Shown piece by piece: positions 22,359 through 33,728 of a DNA stretch of 64,000 nt. Where the stretch lies: positions 930,001 through 994,000 of the forward strand of contig JAGPNK010000007.1 in assembly GCA_020746835.1 (NCBI GenBank). Reading direction: 5' to 3'. The DNA is from Stachybotrys elegans. Taxonomy: Eukaryota > Ascomycota > Sordariomycetes > Hypocreales > Stachybotryaceae. The notes beneath the pieces are model-generated. The model worked only from the letters and a program-made list of their open reading frames with translations, was not told the origin of the DNA and did not search any database. Positions within the stretch are counted from its first letter, which is position 1, and each line of letters starts with the position of its first letter. The position numbers were made by a program, and so were the translations under genes.

Positions 22359-23982
22359 CTAGTGCTCCCACTCCGAATCGACGCGCTCCCAGTTATCCAG
22401 GAAGGCCTTGAAGAACTTGAAGCCCAGGCCAGGGTCTAGGGAACCGGTGGTGGCGCGGATAGAGTGCATGCTGAGCTGGGCCAAGCCCGCGTCAGCAGAC
22501 TTGATACCCATGGCGCTGGACAAGCTGGGGCCGATGGTGCCGCCGCTGCGAGTGTCGTTCCTGATCTGGAAGGTCTGCAGCTCGCAGCCGGAGAGCTGGG
22601 CGACGCGGCGGAGGATGCCCGTCGACACAGCATCAGTCGTCATGTGGCCGTTGCTGTCCTCGGAGACGGAAATGCCAACGTTGAGCTTGGGAATGTGGTC
22701 TGGGAGGTATGTTCCCAGGAAGTTGGGGTTGCCGGCGTGGGTGACATCGGCGGAGACGAGAAACGACCTTGCGTACGTCTGGCCAAGAACGCCGGGGCCG
22801 TAGCTGTCAGGGTTGAGGGCCTCGACGGTACGCTCAATAGCCTGGGGCAGGAAGTTGGCTCGGGCACCCTGGCGAAGAAGAGAGCCGATCTCCTCATCAT
22901 CAAACAGGGCGACGAGCTTAATGTAACCCTCATCCTCATTCTCGCTAGCCTTCAGGAGGGCCACCAGAGCAGGCCAGGAGCAGAGCTTGTCGTCGATGCG
23001 GCCGGCGGTAATGAGCTCCTTCTCAAGACCAAGAGTCTGGGCGGGCTGAGAGTCGTAGAGCTGAAGCTCCCAGTTGAGGATGGAAGAGTAGTCGGTGATG
23101 CTGAGCTCCTTGGCGATGAGCTTGACCAGCTTGGCGGGCTGAGTCGTGACGAAGGAGCCCTTGGGGCCCAAGGCCTCGGAGTCGCTTGACGAGCCCTCGA
23201 GACCAATAATGGGGACAGCCTGGGTCTCGGGGTTGTTCTGGCCCATCATGCCCTGGCCGAAGTGAGGAGCGAGAGTTGGGATCTTGGCGATGGGCCAGTT
23301 GAGCTTAGCAAGCTTGATGGAAGTCTTGCCAGTTTCGGGGTCACGGACAATGACGCGGCCGCCGATGCTCAGGTCGCGATCCCACCAGGTCTGGTTGAGG
23401 GCGCCGGCATAGGGCGCGACACCGAGCTGGATGTAGCCGGCGCGGGAGGGCTTCGTGCTCACGGGCTTGACCTTGGCGGTGAGGGCGTCGATGTGACCGC
23501 CGATCATGCCGACTCCATCGCCAGCCTTGTATGCCTTTCCGACGGTGAAGGCGATGATGGAGCTGCCGTTTCGAGAGACCCAGTACTTGCCGCCGGGCTC
23601 AATCTTGCCGATCCAGGAATCGCGTGGAGGAAGCTGGAAAAGAAATGATTCATTAGCTCATGCTGCAATATAAATAGACTTTCCGGATGGGCGCCACGTT
23701 GGTCGGCGTGCGTACCTCCTTGAAACCCTCGTTGGCGAGGGAGTTCTTGAAGTAATCGACAGCGTGGAAGACGGTAGGGTTGTGCGTCAGGAAGTCGCAG
23801 AAGGGCTGGGTGAAGGACTCGGGCTTCTCGTCGGCCAGGATGCGCATGGGGACGCAATTGGGCTGGATCGTGACCTTGGCGAGCTCCTCCTGCAGCATCT
23901 GGACGTACTCCATGCTGGACAGTGCGGCAGGAGGGTTATTGCTGGGAGCGGAAAAGGACTGCGAAGGGCGGAGCTTGGTCAT
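22359..23982 (-). CDS. vacuolar aspartyl aminopeptidase (M18, Ape1/Lap4-like)
   Basis: Exons 23716-23982 and 22359-23633, with an 82-nt intron (GTACGC donor, TTCCAG acceptor); 513 aa, close to the 514 aa of yeast Ape1. An in-frame ATG at 24081 would add 33 residues. M18 landmarks are visible: GGHIDALTAKVKPVS (first metal ligands), GVAPYAGALNQTWWDRDLSI, IPTLAPHFG, GRIDDKLCSWPAL, LFDDEEIGSLLRQGA (metal and catalytic acids), SADVTHAGNPNF, IRNDTRSGGTIGP and MHSIRATTGS. HxDALT and APHFG place it with the vacuolar Ape1 group rather than the cytosolic DNPEP group. In yeast this enzyme reaches the vacuole by the Cvt/autophagy route and removes N-terminal residues from peptides. Confidence 0.92.
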
Positions 23983-24526
23983 GTCAACGACTTGGGGAGG
24001 AGCTGTAAGGAGCTGGAGCGAGGCGTTTGAGGAGGAGAATGAGAGGGTTGATGAGAAGGGGAGGGATGGAAAGAGGTTCAAGTTGAGGAGGGGAGCCGTG
24101 CGGGAGTTGGTGATGATGATGATGATGGAGGATGACGGGACCGGAGCTCAGGTGGGTGTCAGTCATGCAGGCCCGACAATCCCTGTACTGCGCAGCCTAG
24201 CGCTGTTCCTGGGGTAATGTCAGTGGGGCTCCGGTCAGGTACCCGCCCTTGCTGCGTCCCAGTGCTAACCTGGAAGGTCATGTGGCTGCAGCACTGATAA
24301 GGTCCGGCAAGCCTCGGCCGTGCCTACGACTGCCTAGTACTAAAGTGCCTGGGGGCTTGGCCGATGGCGGCGCCCAGCTCTCCATCTATGGAGGGCGGCT
24401 AACCTGGACCTCAGGCCGATTCTCACACTGCGTTCATCTTTGATCCGAGTTTACTCTTATTCGATTGTTGCTGCTGTTTTACCGGCTGTATTACATAGTG
24501 TGGTGAAAGCATCTATGGACACGACA
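23983..24526. other. aminopeptidase 5' region
   Basis: Lies between the aminopeptidase start and the lectin 3' end. It includes the optional N-terminal extension of the aminopeptidase (up to 24081) and a short ATC/GAT-repeat tract near 24110-24127. Nothing else was recognised. Confidence 0.5.
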
Positions 24527-26152
24527 TTATGCCGGTCCTGACCGATGCCATCTTCTCGAAAAGCTGCCGCCATCCGTAAACCACCTTCCATTTCGCCAAC
24601 TTGATCCATCGTCAATCTCCCATGTCCCATGAATGATCTCACCCTCGGGACCTATCCCAAATACCGCCACAATATCATCATCAAGACGCAGCACCAGAGG
24701 CGCAGAGTAGAAGAACCCTCCCAGGCTCTCCCAGTCGCCCCATGCGCCGTCAATCATGGCATTGTGCTTCAGTCGTCCATCTGTGCCGACTGCGACAACG
24801 TCCAGCCGCTCTCCTCCCGTCACCAGGACCGAGGGTACCGACTCAAACTCTGAGCCGATACGCCGAGGCCCGTCAAGCTCCATGGGTGTCTCGTTTACCC
24901 ACCATCCGTGGTACATGTCTCCATCGCCGTCGAGACCAAAGAAGTGCGTCTCGTCCGAGCCGACCGCCACCGCAACCGGGTCGCCCCGAAAGTCTCCTCC
25001 GTGCATCTCATAGCCTACGGGGACCGATAGACTCTCGGTGTAGTTCAGAGTGTTGGTTATGAGCTCGTACGGGCTCTGGCTCTCACCGTACGCAAGAATG
25101 TCCATCCTGCCTTCGTCGCAGGCCACGGCTGGGGAGCTGCCGAAATAAGGGCTGTCTTGTGATCGTCTCCATGACGCCTCTGGTTCTGGTTCCCAGCTGC
25201 CGTTGAGAAAGGACTTGTAGGCCAGTTCTTGGCTGCCAGATAGGGTCCAGACATGGAGAAGCGCGTCCCCCCGGCGGCACAGGACTGGTGGCGAATAACA
25301 ACGGCCCTCGAGGTTCGTCCAACCTGTGTCCCAGAAGCCCCCCCTATATGACTTGGTCCGCATTCTCAAGTCGCCGTCTACTCCAAAGACCTCAACTCGC
25401 CCCGAAATGACTGATATGGCTGCAGGCTGGCTCCGGAAGTCTCCTCCCATCGATTCCCAATCGCCAGCCCATCTTTCTCCGTCTGTCTCACGGACCCAGT
25501 ACTCGCCATTGTCACCCAGCCCAAAGAGCAGCACTGTCGAGCGATTCTCGTCCGGCTGCGCTGCCGCCAGTACTGAGGGGCATATGGTTCCATAGCAGGC
25601 AGAGTCCGACGCCGTTGGCGCTTCAGGAAACGATGTCGGCGTGCCAAATATATCACTGCTGGACGTTGTAGCAGGTCTGTCATCCCCACCGGGGGCAGTG
25701 CTCGGCGCATCCGAACCATTATTTTGTGTATCGTCGCTACTCGAGGAGCTGTAGAAGAGGTGGTTAGCTTGAGAGGATAGGCCGCGAATCAGCTGCATTG
25801 TGGTTGCATCATTCGTCAATACATACCTGCTGCCACCGACAACTACGCCCACCGAGACGCCGACGGCAATCGCGATGACGATGAACGCCACGACTCCTGC
25901 AACAATCCAGGTTTTCCTTCTTGACCAGCCAAACAAACCCTTTCGGCGCCCATCAGCCAAAATCTTTTCCTCGCGATCCCCTCCTTTGTCAGGTAGGTTT
26001 TTCTGGTCTGACCCGACGCGCGGCTCGACGACGTGAAGCCCCTCATCCGGTTCCATCATGGCCGAGTGAATGCCTTGGGGTATCGCGACCTCTGGCCCAG
26101 TCGAGGGTACCACCTCTGGCAGACCGTCGCCAAAGGAGTGCGGTCGTGCCAT
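24527..26152 (-). CDS. membrane-anchored beta-propeller lectin-like protein
   Basis: The frame is open over the whole span (541 aa), but a convincing 78-nt intron lies at 25749-25826 (GTATGT donor, GCTAAC branch, CTACAG acceptor). Spliced exons 25827-26152 and 24527-25748 give 515 aa. Residues 1-80 are hydrophilic. One strong membrane helix follows (WIVAGVVAFIVIAIAVGV), then a Ser/Asp-rich stalk, then repeated blades of the form GG(D/F)F..P..V......F(G)xDG(D/E)(M/I). These include GGDFRSQPAAISVISGRVEV, GGDFRGDPVAVAV, GSEFESVPSVLV and GGFFYSAPLVLRL. This is the fucose-specific-lectin/PLL-type propeller arrangement, type II and with the lectin outside. The sugar specificity cannot be read from the sequence. 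Confidence 0.8.
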   Translation of the reverse strand: MARPHSFGDGLPEVVPSTGPEVAIPQGIHSAMMEPDEGLHVVEPRVGSDQKNLPDKGGDREEKILADGRRKGLFGWSRRKTWIVAGVVAFIVIAIAVGVSVGVVVGGSRYVLTNDATTMQLIRGLSSQANHLFYSSSSSDDTQNNGSDAPSTAPGGDDRPATTSSSDIFGTPTSFPEAPTASDSACYGTICPSVLAAAQPDENRSTVLLFGLGDNGEYWVRETDGERWAGDWESMGGDFRSQPAAISVISGRVEVFGVDGDLRMRTKSYRGGFWDTGWTNLEGRCYSPPVLCRRGDALLHVWTLSGSQELAYKSFLNGSWEPEPEASWRRSQDSPYFGSSPAVACDEGRMDILAYGESQSPYELITNTLNYTESLSVPVGYEMHGGDFRGDPVAVAVGSDETHFFGLDGDGDMYHGWWVNETPMELDGPRRIGSEFESVPSVLVTGGERLDVVAVGTDGRLKHNAMIDGAWGDWESLGGFFYSAPLVLRLDDDIVAVFGIGPEGEIIHGTWEIDDGSSWRNGRWFTDGGSFSRRWHRSGPA

Positions 26153-27226
26153 GTTTTATCCTGCACCGTAGGCAAAGAGCATTGCGATGTGTAAGGACGA
26201 GCAGGTGGCACAACGGCTGACAATGGAGACAAGAAGACGAGAACGCGAGATGAAGTTGCCTGATTGCGGCTCGTTAGGCGCTCGAGGTAACATTAGCCAC
26301 ACCGGCTATGCTCTTGGCAGATAATATCAACAGCCAATCAATCCTTGTTGTGGAAGGATGTATCCGTACAGGTCTCAAGGATCAGAAACAACACCTATGC
26401 AGTGACAGCCTGGGCTAATCATATGATAGATGTCTGCTCACGTAAAGGACAATGGCGAAGATCATGGCCTCTCTAGGTGTACCCGTTGTCCTTTTATCAT
26501 GGATCTTAATTGGGTACTGCTACGATCAAGCCTATAGGTACTTGGGGGCCATTTCCATGTAGAATATCCTTGTATCTTCTGCCTACTGCGGGAACGATTA
26601 GTATTTGTTGTTTCTACTTTCTGGACGTATGCATTCCACGGTCTTGTGCCCGGAATGGCCAGCACCAGATACGCCATGTCCCCGGCGAATGGTTGAATGA
26701 GTTGTTGAGGATCTCTCGTTGCTATCGATTGACCGACAAAGAAAGGCAATCTAGGTTCAATAAGCAACCCTTTGTAATGAGAAAAGAAACCGCTTAATAG
26801 ACTTAGAGGTGTGGCTAATTATTAAATGCTGGCAAAATGGTATGAGTCCCAGAGAAGAATACCATCTATTCAACTGAGTTGTCACTATTATGTGATATGA
26901 AAAAGACTCTGGATCCAATCTGTATTTCACTAAATAATTTGAACAAAACTGACAGCAAGAGGTCGCCACCTCTTTTAGCCATTATCGAATAGCCCAGAGA
27001 ATTCAGATAGCTTGTCCTACGTCTCCTTGTGCACCCACCTATTTGGGCACATATCCAGTGGGGAAGAGAAGACCCTTTGTGGTATCGTTGCTTCAGCCCG
27101 TCGTGTAGGTCGTGCGCTAATATCAACAGTCTGGGTAGTTACACGTGATTTGGCCGAAGCCGCTTGTCAATATATAATAAGCCTGAGTCACACTGACACT
27201 CATGCAGCGGGATCAAAGCATTCACG
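26153..27226. other. intergenic region with divergent promoters
   Basis: About 1.1 kb, AT-richer than the genes around it, between the divergent lectin and isochorismatase-like genes. A TATATAATAA element at 27171-27180 sits about 50 bp before the hydrolase ATG. No other feature was recognised. Confidence 0.5.
27171..27180 (+). promoter_or_regulatory. TATA-like element
   Basis: TATATAATAA, about 50 bp upstream of the isochorismatase-like start codon. Confidence 0.45.
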
Positions 27227-27874
27227 ATGTTGTCCTCCAACACAGCCGTTTTTGTGATTGATATCCAGCATGATCTCCTGGGGGACTCTCAGACGGAGAT
27301 CCCATACGCCGCCCGGATCAAAGACGCCGGAACCCAGATCCTGTCCGCCGTGCGCCAGCTGAACGCCTCGTCTCAGAAACCAAGTCTTGTTGTGTTTGTG
27401 CAACACGAAGAGCCTGCCGAGTCCGGTAGTCTCGTGCGAGGCAGCGAGGCGTGGCAACTCGTCTTCCCTCCTCAGTCGGGTCTCGACCATGAGATTCTCG
27501 TCTCCAAGACGACTCGTGGGTGGCACAAAGAAAAGAAAAAGGACTTGAATAAAAGCTAAAATCTACCACCAGGTGACACATTCGAAACGAATCCTGGCCT
27601 GGCGACGGAACTAAAGGCGCGCGGTATTGACAAGATTGTCGCCTTTGGGATCCAGAGCGAGTGCTGCGTGCAGTCTACGTGCATGGGGGCGCTGGATGCG
27701 GGATTCCAAGTCACGGTGTTGAAGGGCGCGCACTCGACGTATCATGGCAGCAAGCAGCAGGCGGAGGAGATTGAGAGGAGCGTGGAGGAGTTGCTTCGCT
27801 CTCGGGGAGCGGAGGTTGTGGAGTGGGAGGAAGAGGTGCGGTCTTGGAGTGCCGGTGTATCCGCATCGGCTTGA
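27227..27874 (+). CDS. isochorismatase-like cysteine hydrolase
   Basis: Exons 27227-27515 and 27573-27874; the intron has a GTGGGT donor and an ACCAG acceptor. The product is 196 aa, a typical single-domain length. The catalytic triad of the family is visible: Asp12 in FVIDIQHD, Lys94 in LVSKTTR, and Cys128 in GIQSECCVQST with the usual Val after it. It could act on isochorismate, nicotinamide or another small amide; the substrate is not determined by the sequence. There is no signal peptide, so it is cytosolic. Confidence 0.88.
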
Positions 27875-28692
27875 ATGTGTCTCAGAATGCTGTTGCCCTG
27901 TTTGATGTTAATACTGTTGGGTGCTGGCATGGTAGAGTCCACGATGGAACTGGTAGCTGGTAACTGGTAACTGAGTTGACTCAAGCTTGATAATAAATCA
28001 AGCAATATATCGAAAGAGAAGAGACGTTGAGTGAAAGTTGACACAACAACCAACTAATTATGCTAATCGTATTCTGCATAAGCCAGGTACAGGCTAAGAC
28101 ATCTGAAGAGTCTAGACCGGCATCGCCTCGTGGCTCGGTAATTAGAGACAACAACTAATCATCCGCAACCGAAATGACAACAGCACAGCACAGCACAGCA
28201 TAGCCCAGATACACAGTCACCTGCTACACCATCTCCTTCGTCGTCCGAACCGAGGGGCCGCTTTGATGGTGCAGCGTTTTATGAAACATGCTCGCCTCAC
28301 CATGCGGCGTCGTCCTCGGTTCCTGCACACACCCTAAAATAGTCGCCGTCTCGCGGGCTGAATAAAGCTTCCCCAAGCCCAACACACACACACACGCGTG
28401 GATACATACTTGTCATTCACACTCCATCTCAAATCATTGCACGCTTTTAAGCTTAACACGAGGAACCAACCGATTGTAGGGCACTTCAGTCCAAAGCAAG
28501 ATGAACACCGATAAGCTAATAGAAACCACTAGCTCCTTGGCGCTACAGGGGCCACGCATCGCCAAAGGCCCCCTATTGGAAGGGCCACTACTTCCCCCAG
28601 GCTCCCTCTCCCTCCCGCTCTTTGTCCTCCAAATCTTTGTCCAAAAAGTAAAATAAAATAAAAAAATAAAAAGAAGAGAGGAGGAAGCCTGG
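27875..28692. repeat. intergenic region with simple repeats
   Basis: Lies between the hydrolase and the TRP channel. It holds (ACAGC)n at 28180-28201 and a CA tract at 28382-28395. A minus-strand open frame here is the complement of the channel leader and is not convincing. Confidence 0.6.
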
Positions 28693-30912
28693 ATGGCATT
28701 ACTACCGCAGAGGGACAGCCTTGAAGAGGACAGCTCGGAGAAACAGTACCCAGCCATGGCAGCAGCAACAGCAGCAGCAGACCGAGACAGGGAGCGCTTC
28801 GTCGTCGACGAGGACCAAGAAGAAGAGACGGGCCTCTGCCTCGACGACCTCACCGGCCATGAGCCTCATACGCCCGCCAGCAGTCTCGCCGTCTTTGACA
28901 ATATACACCGGTACATACACCTCGTTCACATCTTTCACATTCGTCATCCAATCTCTCCGTGTTGAAAAAAAAAAAGCAAAGCTCACACGGGATTCCAGCG
29001 TGCGTCTATACATCCTTGCAAGCATCGGTGAGATACCTACCTACACATGCTGCCATGTCTTTCACGTCTTTTCAAGACCCTTATACTGAAGCTTGCAATG
29101 GACCTAAACAGATGATCCATACACCATTGAGCAATTGACGAGTCCCCGGATGACCACCATGGTCGTCCGCCCGCTCGCGCAGCGCCTCTACAGCCCCAAC
29201 GACATCTCCATGGGTATGTCCCTCCCTCCCTCCCTCACTCACTTACTCACTCATCAGTGTACTGCCTCATGGCCAACCGCGTCCAGTTCCTCCGCGAGCG
29301 CGCCACGATGGTCCATCAGAGCGTCAACATTGCCCGCGCCACCCTCTGCGAGCTCGTCGCCGCCCGCGTCCTCCGCCGCTTCCACGAGGACAACGTCGGC
29401 GTCGCCGGCCTGCCCGTCCTGGCCAGCATCCTCGTCGAGGGCTTCGACCCCTTCCAGGGCGCCCCCGTTCACGTCGAGCGGCCCCAGCGCCAGTTCAGCG
29501 GTGCGTGGTTCCGCCCGCGCTCCGGCGACGAGAGGAAGCTCACGGCGCTCGAGCTTGCCATCCTCTCCGAGGCCAAGACCTTCATCAGCTCCACCGGCTG
29601 CCAGCGTGTTGTCGACGCCGTGTACCACGGGAGGATCGTCTACACGCCCGTCTCCATGGTGGACATCCTCCCGGACCACTATGTTCACCAGCCCGTCTCT
29701 CTCTACAACCCCAGCAAAGCCCCCCTCCTGAACCATCACCGCCTCATCGTCCCCCGTCTACGAAACTTTATCGGCATTGCCCAGTTTCTCGTCCTCACGA
29801 CCCTCTACGTCCTCACCCTCTTGCACCGCAACAGCGACACCCTCGTCATCTACGAAACAATCTTCGTCATCTACACCGCCGGCTGGGTCGTCGAGGAGTT
29901 CGCCGACATTGTCGAGCACGGCTGGGACCTGCACGCCCACAGTCTCTGGTCCTTCCTCGACATCACCTTCACTTCCATCTTCTTTGTCTACCTTGTCGCC
30001 CGCGTCGTCGACTTTGCCTCGGGCACCATCCATGACGGCCTCGGCCTCAACATCCTCTGCGCTGCCGCCCCCATCCTCCTGACCCGCGTCGCCTTCAACC
30101 TCATGCCCGACAGCATCCTCTTCATCTCTCTCCACGCCATGATGAGAGACTTCATGATGCTGACCTTTGTCGCCATGTGGTGCTTTGCCGGCTTCATCGT
30201 CGCCCTGCAGTGGATGATCACCACTGACGGCACCGACAACGCGCCCTCCTGGGCTACCATTGGCAAGTGGCTGCTCTGGATCTGGTTCGGTCTCGACGGT
30301 ACCGGAATCGAGGAATCCGTCCACTTCCACCTTGTCCTGGGCCCGACGCTCATGATTGCCTTTGCCTTCCTTGGAAACACGCTCTTCCTTACCATCCTTG
30401 TCGCCATGCTCACAAACACCTTTTCCAAGATCATCGCCCACGAGACCGCCGAGGTTCACTTCCGAAGGGCCGTCTTGACCTTTGCCGGCGTCAAAAGTGA
30501 TGCAATCTTTGCGTACCCGCCACCCTTCAACATCCTCGCCCTCCTGATCATGGTGCCCCTGAAGACAGCCGTGTCGGACAAGACGTTTCACGAGGTTCAC
30601 GTCGCGCTGGTCCGAATTCTCAACTACCCCGTCCTATTGCTCATTGGTCTATACGAGCGTCAGCGGGCGTGGTCGGGCGAGGGGAGACATACCCGATGGA
30701 GCGCGAGCAGGCTGTCGCCACACAGCGACCTTCAGATCATCTTCAGCTCCGACCCACCACCAGGCATACGAGAGGAGGTCGGATCTCTGGATAAGCTGAG
30801 CGATGTGGATATCGGCGTCCATGAAATGGAGGTTGTCGCAGAGACCTCTTCCATCAGTTTCGCAGGGGGGCCCGAAAGCCACACGCGCGCCGTGAGACGG
30901 GCACATGCATAG
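28693..30912 (+). CDS. Yvc1-type vacuolar TRP cation channel
   Basis: Four exons: 28693-28910, 28999-29027 (a 29-nt microexon), 29112-29213 and 29258-30912; all junctions keep frame and give 667 aa (yeast Yvc1 has 675). The joined N-terminus reads SLAVFDNIHRVRLYILASID, then DPYTIEQLTSPRM, MVVRPLAQRLYSPND and VYCLMANRVQFL. Six or more membrane helices follow from about residue 280, with the pore-loop region IWFGLDGTGIEESVHFH followed by a final helix (FLGNTLFLTILVAMLTNTFS). Yvc1 releases calcium from the vacuole under osmotic or redox stress. The C-terminal tail (DLQIIFSSDPPP, acidic) is typical. The introns are short with good donors, and intron 1 contains an A11 run. Confidence 0.92.
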
Positions 30913-31201
30913 AATGCTGTGCAGGTCCTTGGGTATGTAGTTTGTCAGTTTTTATGGGACGGAGTCTTGTGGGAATAGCCAGTACATTTATTACACATAG
31001 AAGATAGATTCATTCTGTATCAAGCATAATCTGAGCCGCATTTTCATTCATGGTCAATTCAAAAAGAGGCCGAAAAGTCATGTACGAGTGTGTATTATGA
31101 TGATACTGGTAATTTATCTATTGGGTGCGCATGGGCCCTGTGCCGATGCTCTAAAGACGCCGTGAAAGTGAAGAAGGAGGATCCGTGGTGACATGCTGCT
31201 T
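30913..31201. other. convergent intergenic region
   Basis: Lies between the 3' ends of the channel and the DUF7907-like gene. AT-rich; no feature was recognised. Confidence 0.5.
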
Positions 31202-31915
31202 TCACATATCTTCCTTGGCCCATCTGATCTGGGAAACGTCGTCGTAGCAATTTGCCTCGAAGGCGAACTCGTGGCTCGAATGGGAGCCGGGGGCCAAGTC
31301 GCCGAGCATGGTGCACTGAGGGACGAGGCGTATACGGATGCATCCGGGAGGGATGTTGTAGTCGACGTCTTGCTCGTAGATACTGTAGTTGGCTTGCTTG
31401 ATCACGACAAATTGTCGATCTCCGTAGTATGGAACCACCTCGTTACAGGCAACAAAAGACTCGGGCTGCAGGCTAACGTAGGTCTGGGGAAAGTCGGAAA
31501 GAAAGACGCCACGAGTGCCGGCTCCAGCATTGAGATAGACGTGCGAGAGTGTGTCGGACTCTTGTACCGGCTCGATGACAATGCCCGACGGGAAAGCAGG
31601 GAGTCCGCTGTCGCTGAGAATGTTGGAGCGATACGTATCTGCCTCTGTCTCGGTGCCATTCTGGTAGAAGATTCGACCATTGGCCGAGGTGATGCCAGCA
31701 ACGGCGGTGCCTGCGCCTGCATGGATGCCGGAAAGGTAGAAACCGTGGATTGGAGGATAAAAGTCGTTGGCACGATCGATGACATTAACCACAAGGGTGA
31801 ATCCCCGAGACTTGAGGACCGGAGGGTAGTAAGGTCGGCCATCGCTGGGCTGTTGAGGCAGAGCCACAGCAAGGCCGAGGAGACCAGAGACTGAGAGAGC
31901 TGTCGAAAATCTCAT
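31202..31915 (-). CDS. secreted DUF7907-like protein
   Basis: A single-exon protein of 237 aa. It begins with a clear signal peptide (MRFSTALSVSGLLGLAVALP) and, after a short propeptide-like stretch, has SRGFTLVVNVIDRANDF, AGAGTAVAG, GRIFYQNGTE with a glycosylation sequon, a second sequon (ANYSIYEQD), and a C-terminus with several cysteines. This matches the small secreted proteins of ascomycetes grouped as DUF7907, whose function is unknown. The ATG at 31915 was chosen over a longer in-frame start at 31972 because it places the signal peptide at the N-terminus. Confidence 0.8.
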   Translation of the reverse strand: MRFSTALSVSGLLGLAVALPQQPSDGRPYYPPVLKSRGFTLVVNVIDRANDFYPPIHGFYLSGIHAGAGTAVAGITSANGRIFYQNGTETEADTYRSNILSDSGLPAFPSGIVIEPVQESDTLSHVYLNAGAGTRGVFLSDFPQTYVSLQPESFVACNEVVPYYGDRQFVVIKQANYSIYEQDVDYNIPPGCIRIRLVPQCTMLGDLAPGSHSSHEFAFEANCYDDVSQIRWAKEDM

Positions 31916-33728
31916 GTTTGTGGCCGGACCAAGCACTGGGATAGATGAGCACTGTGTGTAAGAGAGGAACAACGGGATGTAAGATATAACCAGGAGGGGG
32001 CCTTGCTGGCTTGGTTAGTCATTTAGTCTGATAGTCCTATGGGCTAGGTACTGCCTACCTTGAACTAGGGGAGCAAGTAGGAGTTGGGAAAGAGAGAGGC
32101 ATGCAACGGAAAGGGCGAAGGCCTTCTTGTGCGCATCTTTCGAACTCTATTCTAGGGCTGTGCCTTGCGCCAGATCACGCATTCCTGGCCCAGCGCGGCC
32201 ACGGCACCATCCGCAGCCACAGCCGTCACATGCCCACGCAGTCTGAGGACTTTCGCCAGCATCGCGGTACACGGCAGACCCGACTGCCAAAGCCTCATCG
32301 CCCGACTGCATCACGGCAGAAGCTCCCAACCAATTGCGGTGGCTGGAAAACTTGACACCAGCCGCAGCCACAAGCTTTTCTCAGTCGAATTTTCTAACCA
32401 ATTGTCATGTATTGATCTGATATCGTCTTTATCGTCAGAGGGGGCCTCCTCGAAGTCGCTGGTCTGTATACCATTGGGGCACGCAAACGGGAAAGGTAGT
32501 GTGGATTCGTGGGGAACCTGGAGAGGGAGAACCTACTAGGTAGCCCGTCAATTGGTAGCCGCCGAGGACAAACATGTGTCATGGAGACCTTGGACCACGA
32601 TTGGATCTTGTATTCCAATCCCACAGAGCAGATGCCGTCCGCCCAAGACAACAGGGAGTCGCAGACAACTTCTTATTGATGGCTCGTTTCGCAGGGTTGC
32701 TCCGCCACCAAAGCGCTCGACAATCGGCCATCGTTGGACGAGGAGAAGGAGGCGGCTATTCGTCAGCATGTCAGCATGCTGCGACGCGACCTCCACAGGC
32801 CCAGCAGGAAGCCGTCCCAGGCGGAGAGCGGGTTCGAGGACATTGTGGAGAGACGCCCTGTCCAAAGTTGGTTAAATCTTGTCAAATGATGCATTGTTGC
32901 CACGCGGCGGGCATACCTTTGGTTGTTGGCCCAGCACAGTAGGAGCGGCGAGCTGGAAGGATTCCTTTTCTCTCATCATGGGAAAGAGACAGTCCTCGCG
33001 CGCCATCAGCTCGCGCCATGCCGACGACTTTGCCTTTATCCCCCCCATACAGTCGTCTTGTCACGGTGCCAGCGTCTCCCACTCGGAGTTGCTCGGGAAT
33101 CATTGGTGGTTGGCGGTTCGATGATGCGCACAAGAGAGGGGCATTTGTTCCCCACTCGTCTACATGTTCCACGTCAAACAAAGATCTAGGCCCCCCTTGC
33201 AGCCAGGTGGGAGGCAAGGAGGCTTGGGAGGATAGAGGGGGATGCATGGCGCATGCACTATGCCTGCACCGCATGCCCCCAACCGCCCCGGAGGAGCAAT
33301 TGATTGTCCATGACGGCCTACCCCCACATTGGCTTGACGCAACCCCGAACGCCGAGATATTTCCCACCGCACGCAGCATCTCCTGTTCTGTTACACATAG
33401 CGCCGGACATGGGACACGGGAGACGCACGTCGTACATGGCGCATAGTACCTGCGCTATCCATTTGGAGAGGGGTCGCATAGCTCAGAGAGGGGTAGCAGG
33501 TTATGGTTCGAGGTTCGGCATGTCGCGAGCAAAAGGCACAGAGAGCCAGCCAGCGTACGCAGGTATATAACTGCTCTGTCCGTGGCGTCTCGACCTCGAC
33601 TCTCCTTCCAACCTCATTCCTCCTCGTCCGAAGCTTGAACATCCAGCTGCTTCCCTTCCCTTCCTTCCTGCACATATATCCCATCTTCAACCGAACTGGT
33701 TTTCGACACGAATCAACTCTTATTCACA
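31916..33728. other. intergenic region containing repeat copy 1
   Basis: About 1.8 kb between the divergent secreted-protein and formate-dehydrogenase genes. Repeat copy 1 is at about 32332-32493. The last 150 bp before the formate dehydrogenase ATG are pyrimidine-rich. No gene was recognised; a tRNA-like string at 33478-33525 was rejected. Confidence 0.5.
32332..32493. repeat. dispersed short repeat, copy 1
   Basis: About 160 bp, roughly 90% identical to 38609-38774. It runs from CAATTGCGGTGG through TGATCTGATATCGTC to CATTGGGGCACGCAAACGGG. It lacks the last few bases (TCCCAC) shared by copies 2 and 3, and has a one-base deletion near its left end relative to copy 2. No direct repeat flanks were seen. 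Confidence 0.8.

Noticed and set aside
28434..28853. 139-codon minus-strand open frame
   Set aside because: It overlaps the complement of TRP channel exon 1 and its leader; low complexity only.
33478..33525. tRNA-like string (TAGCTCAG ... GGTTCGAGG)
   Set aside because: No acceptor or anticodon stem can be formed and the B box lacks the final CC.
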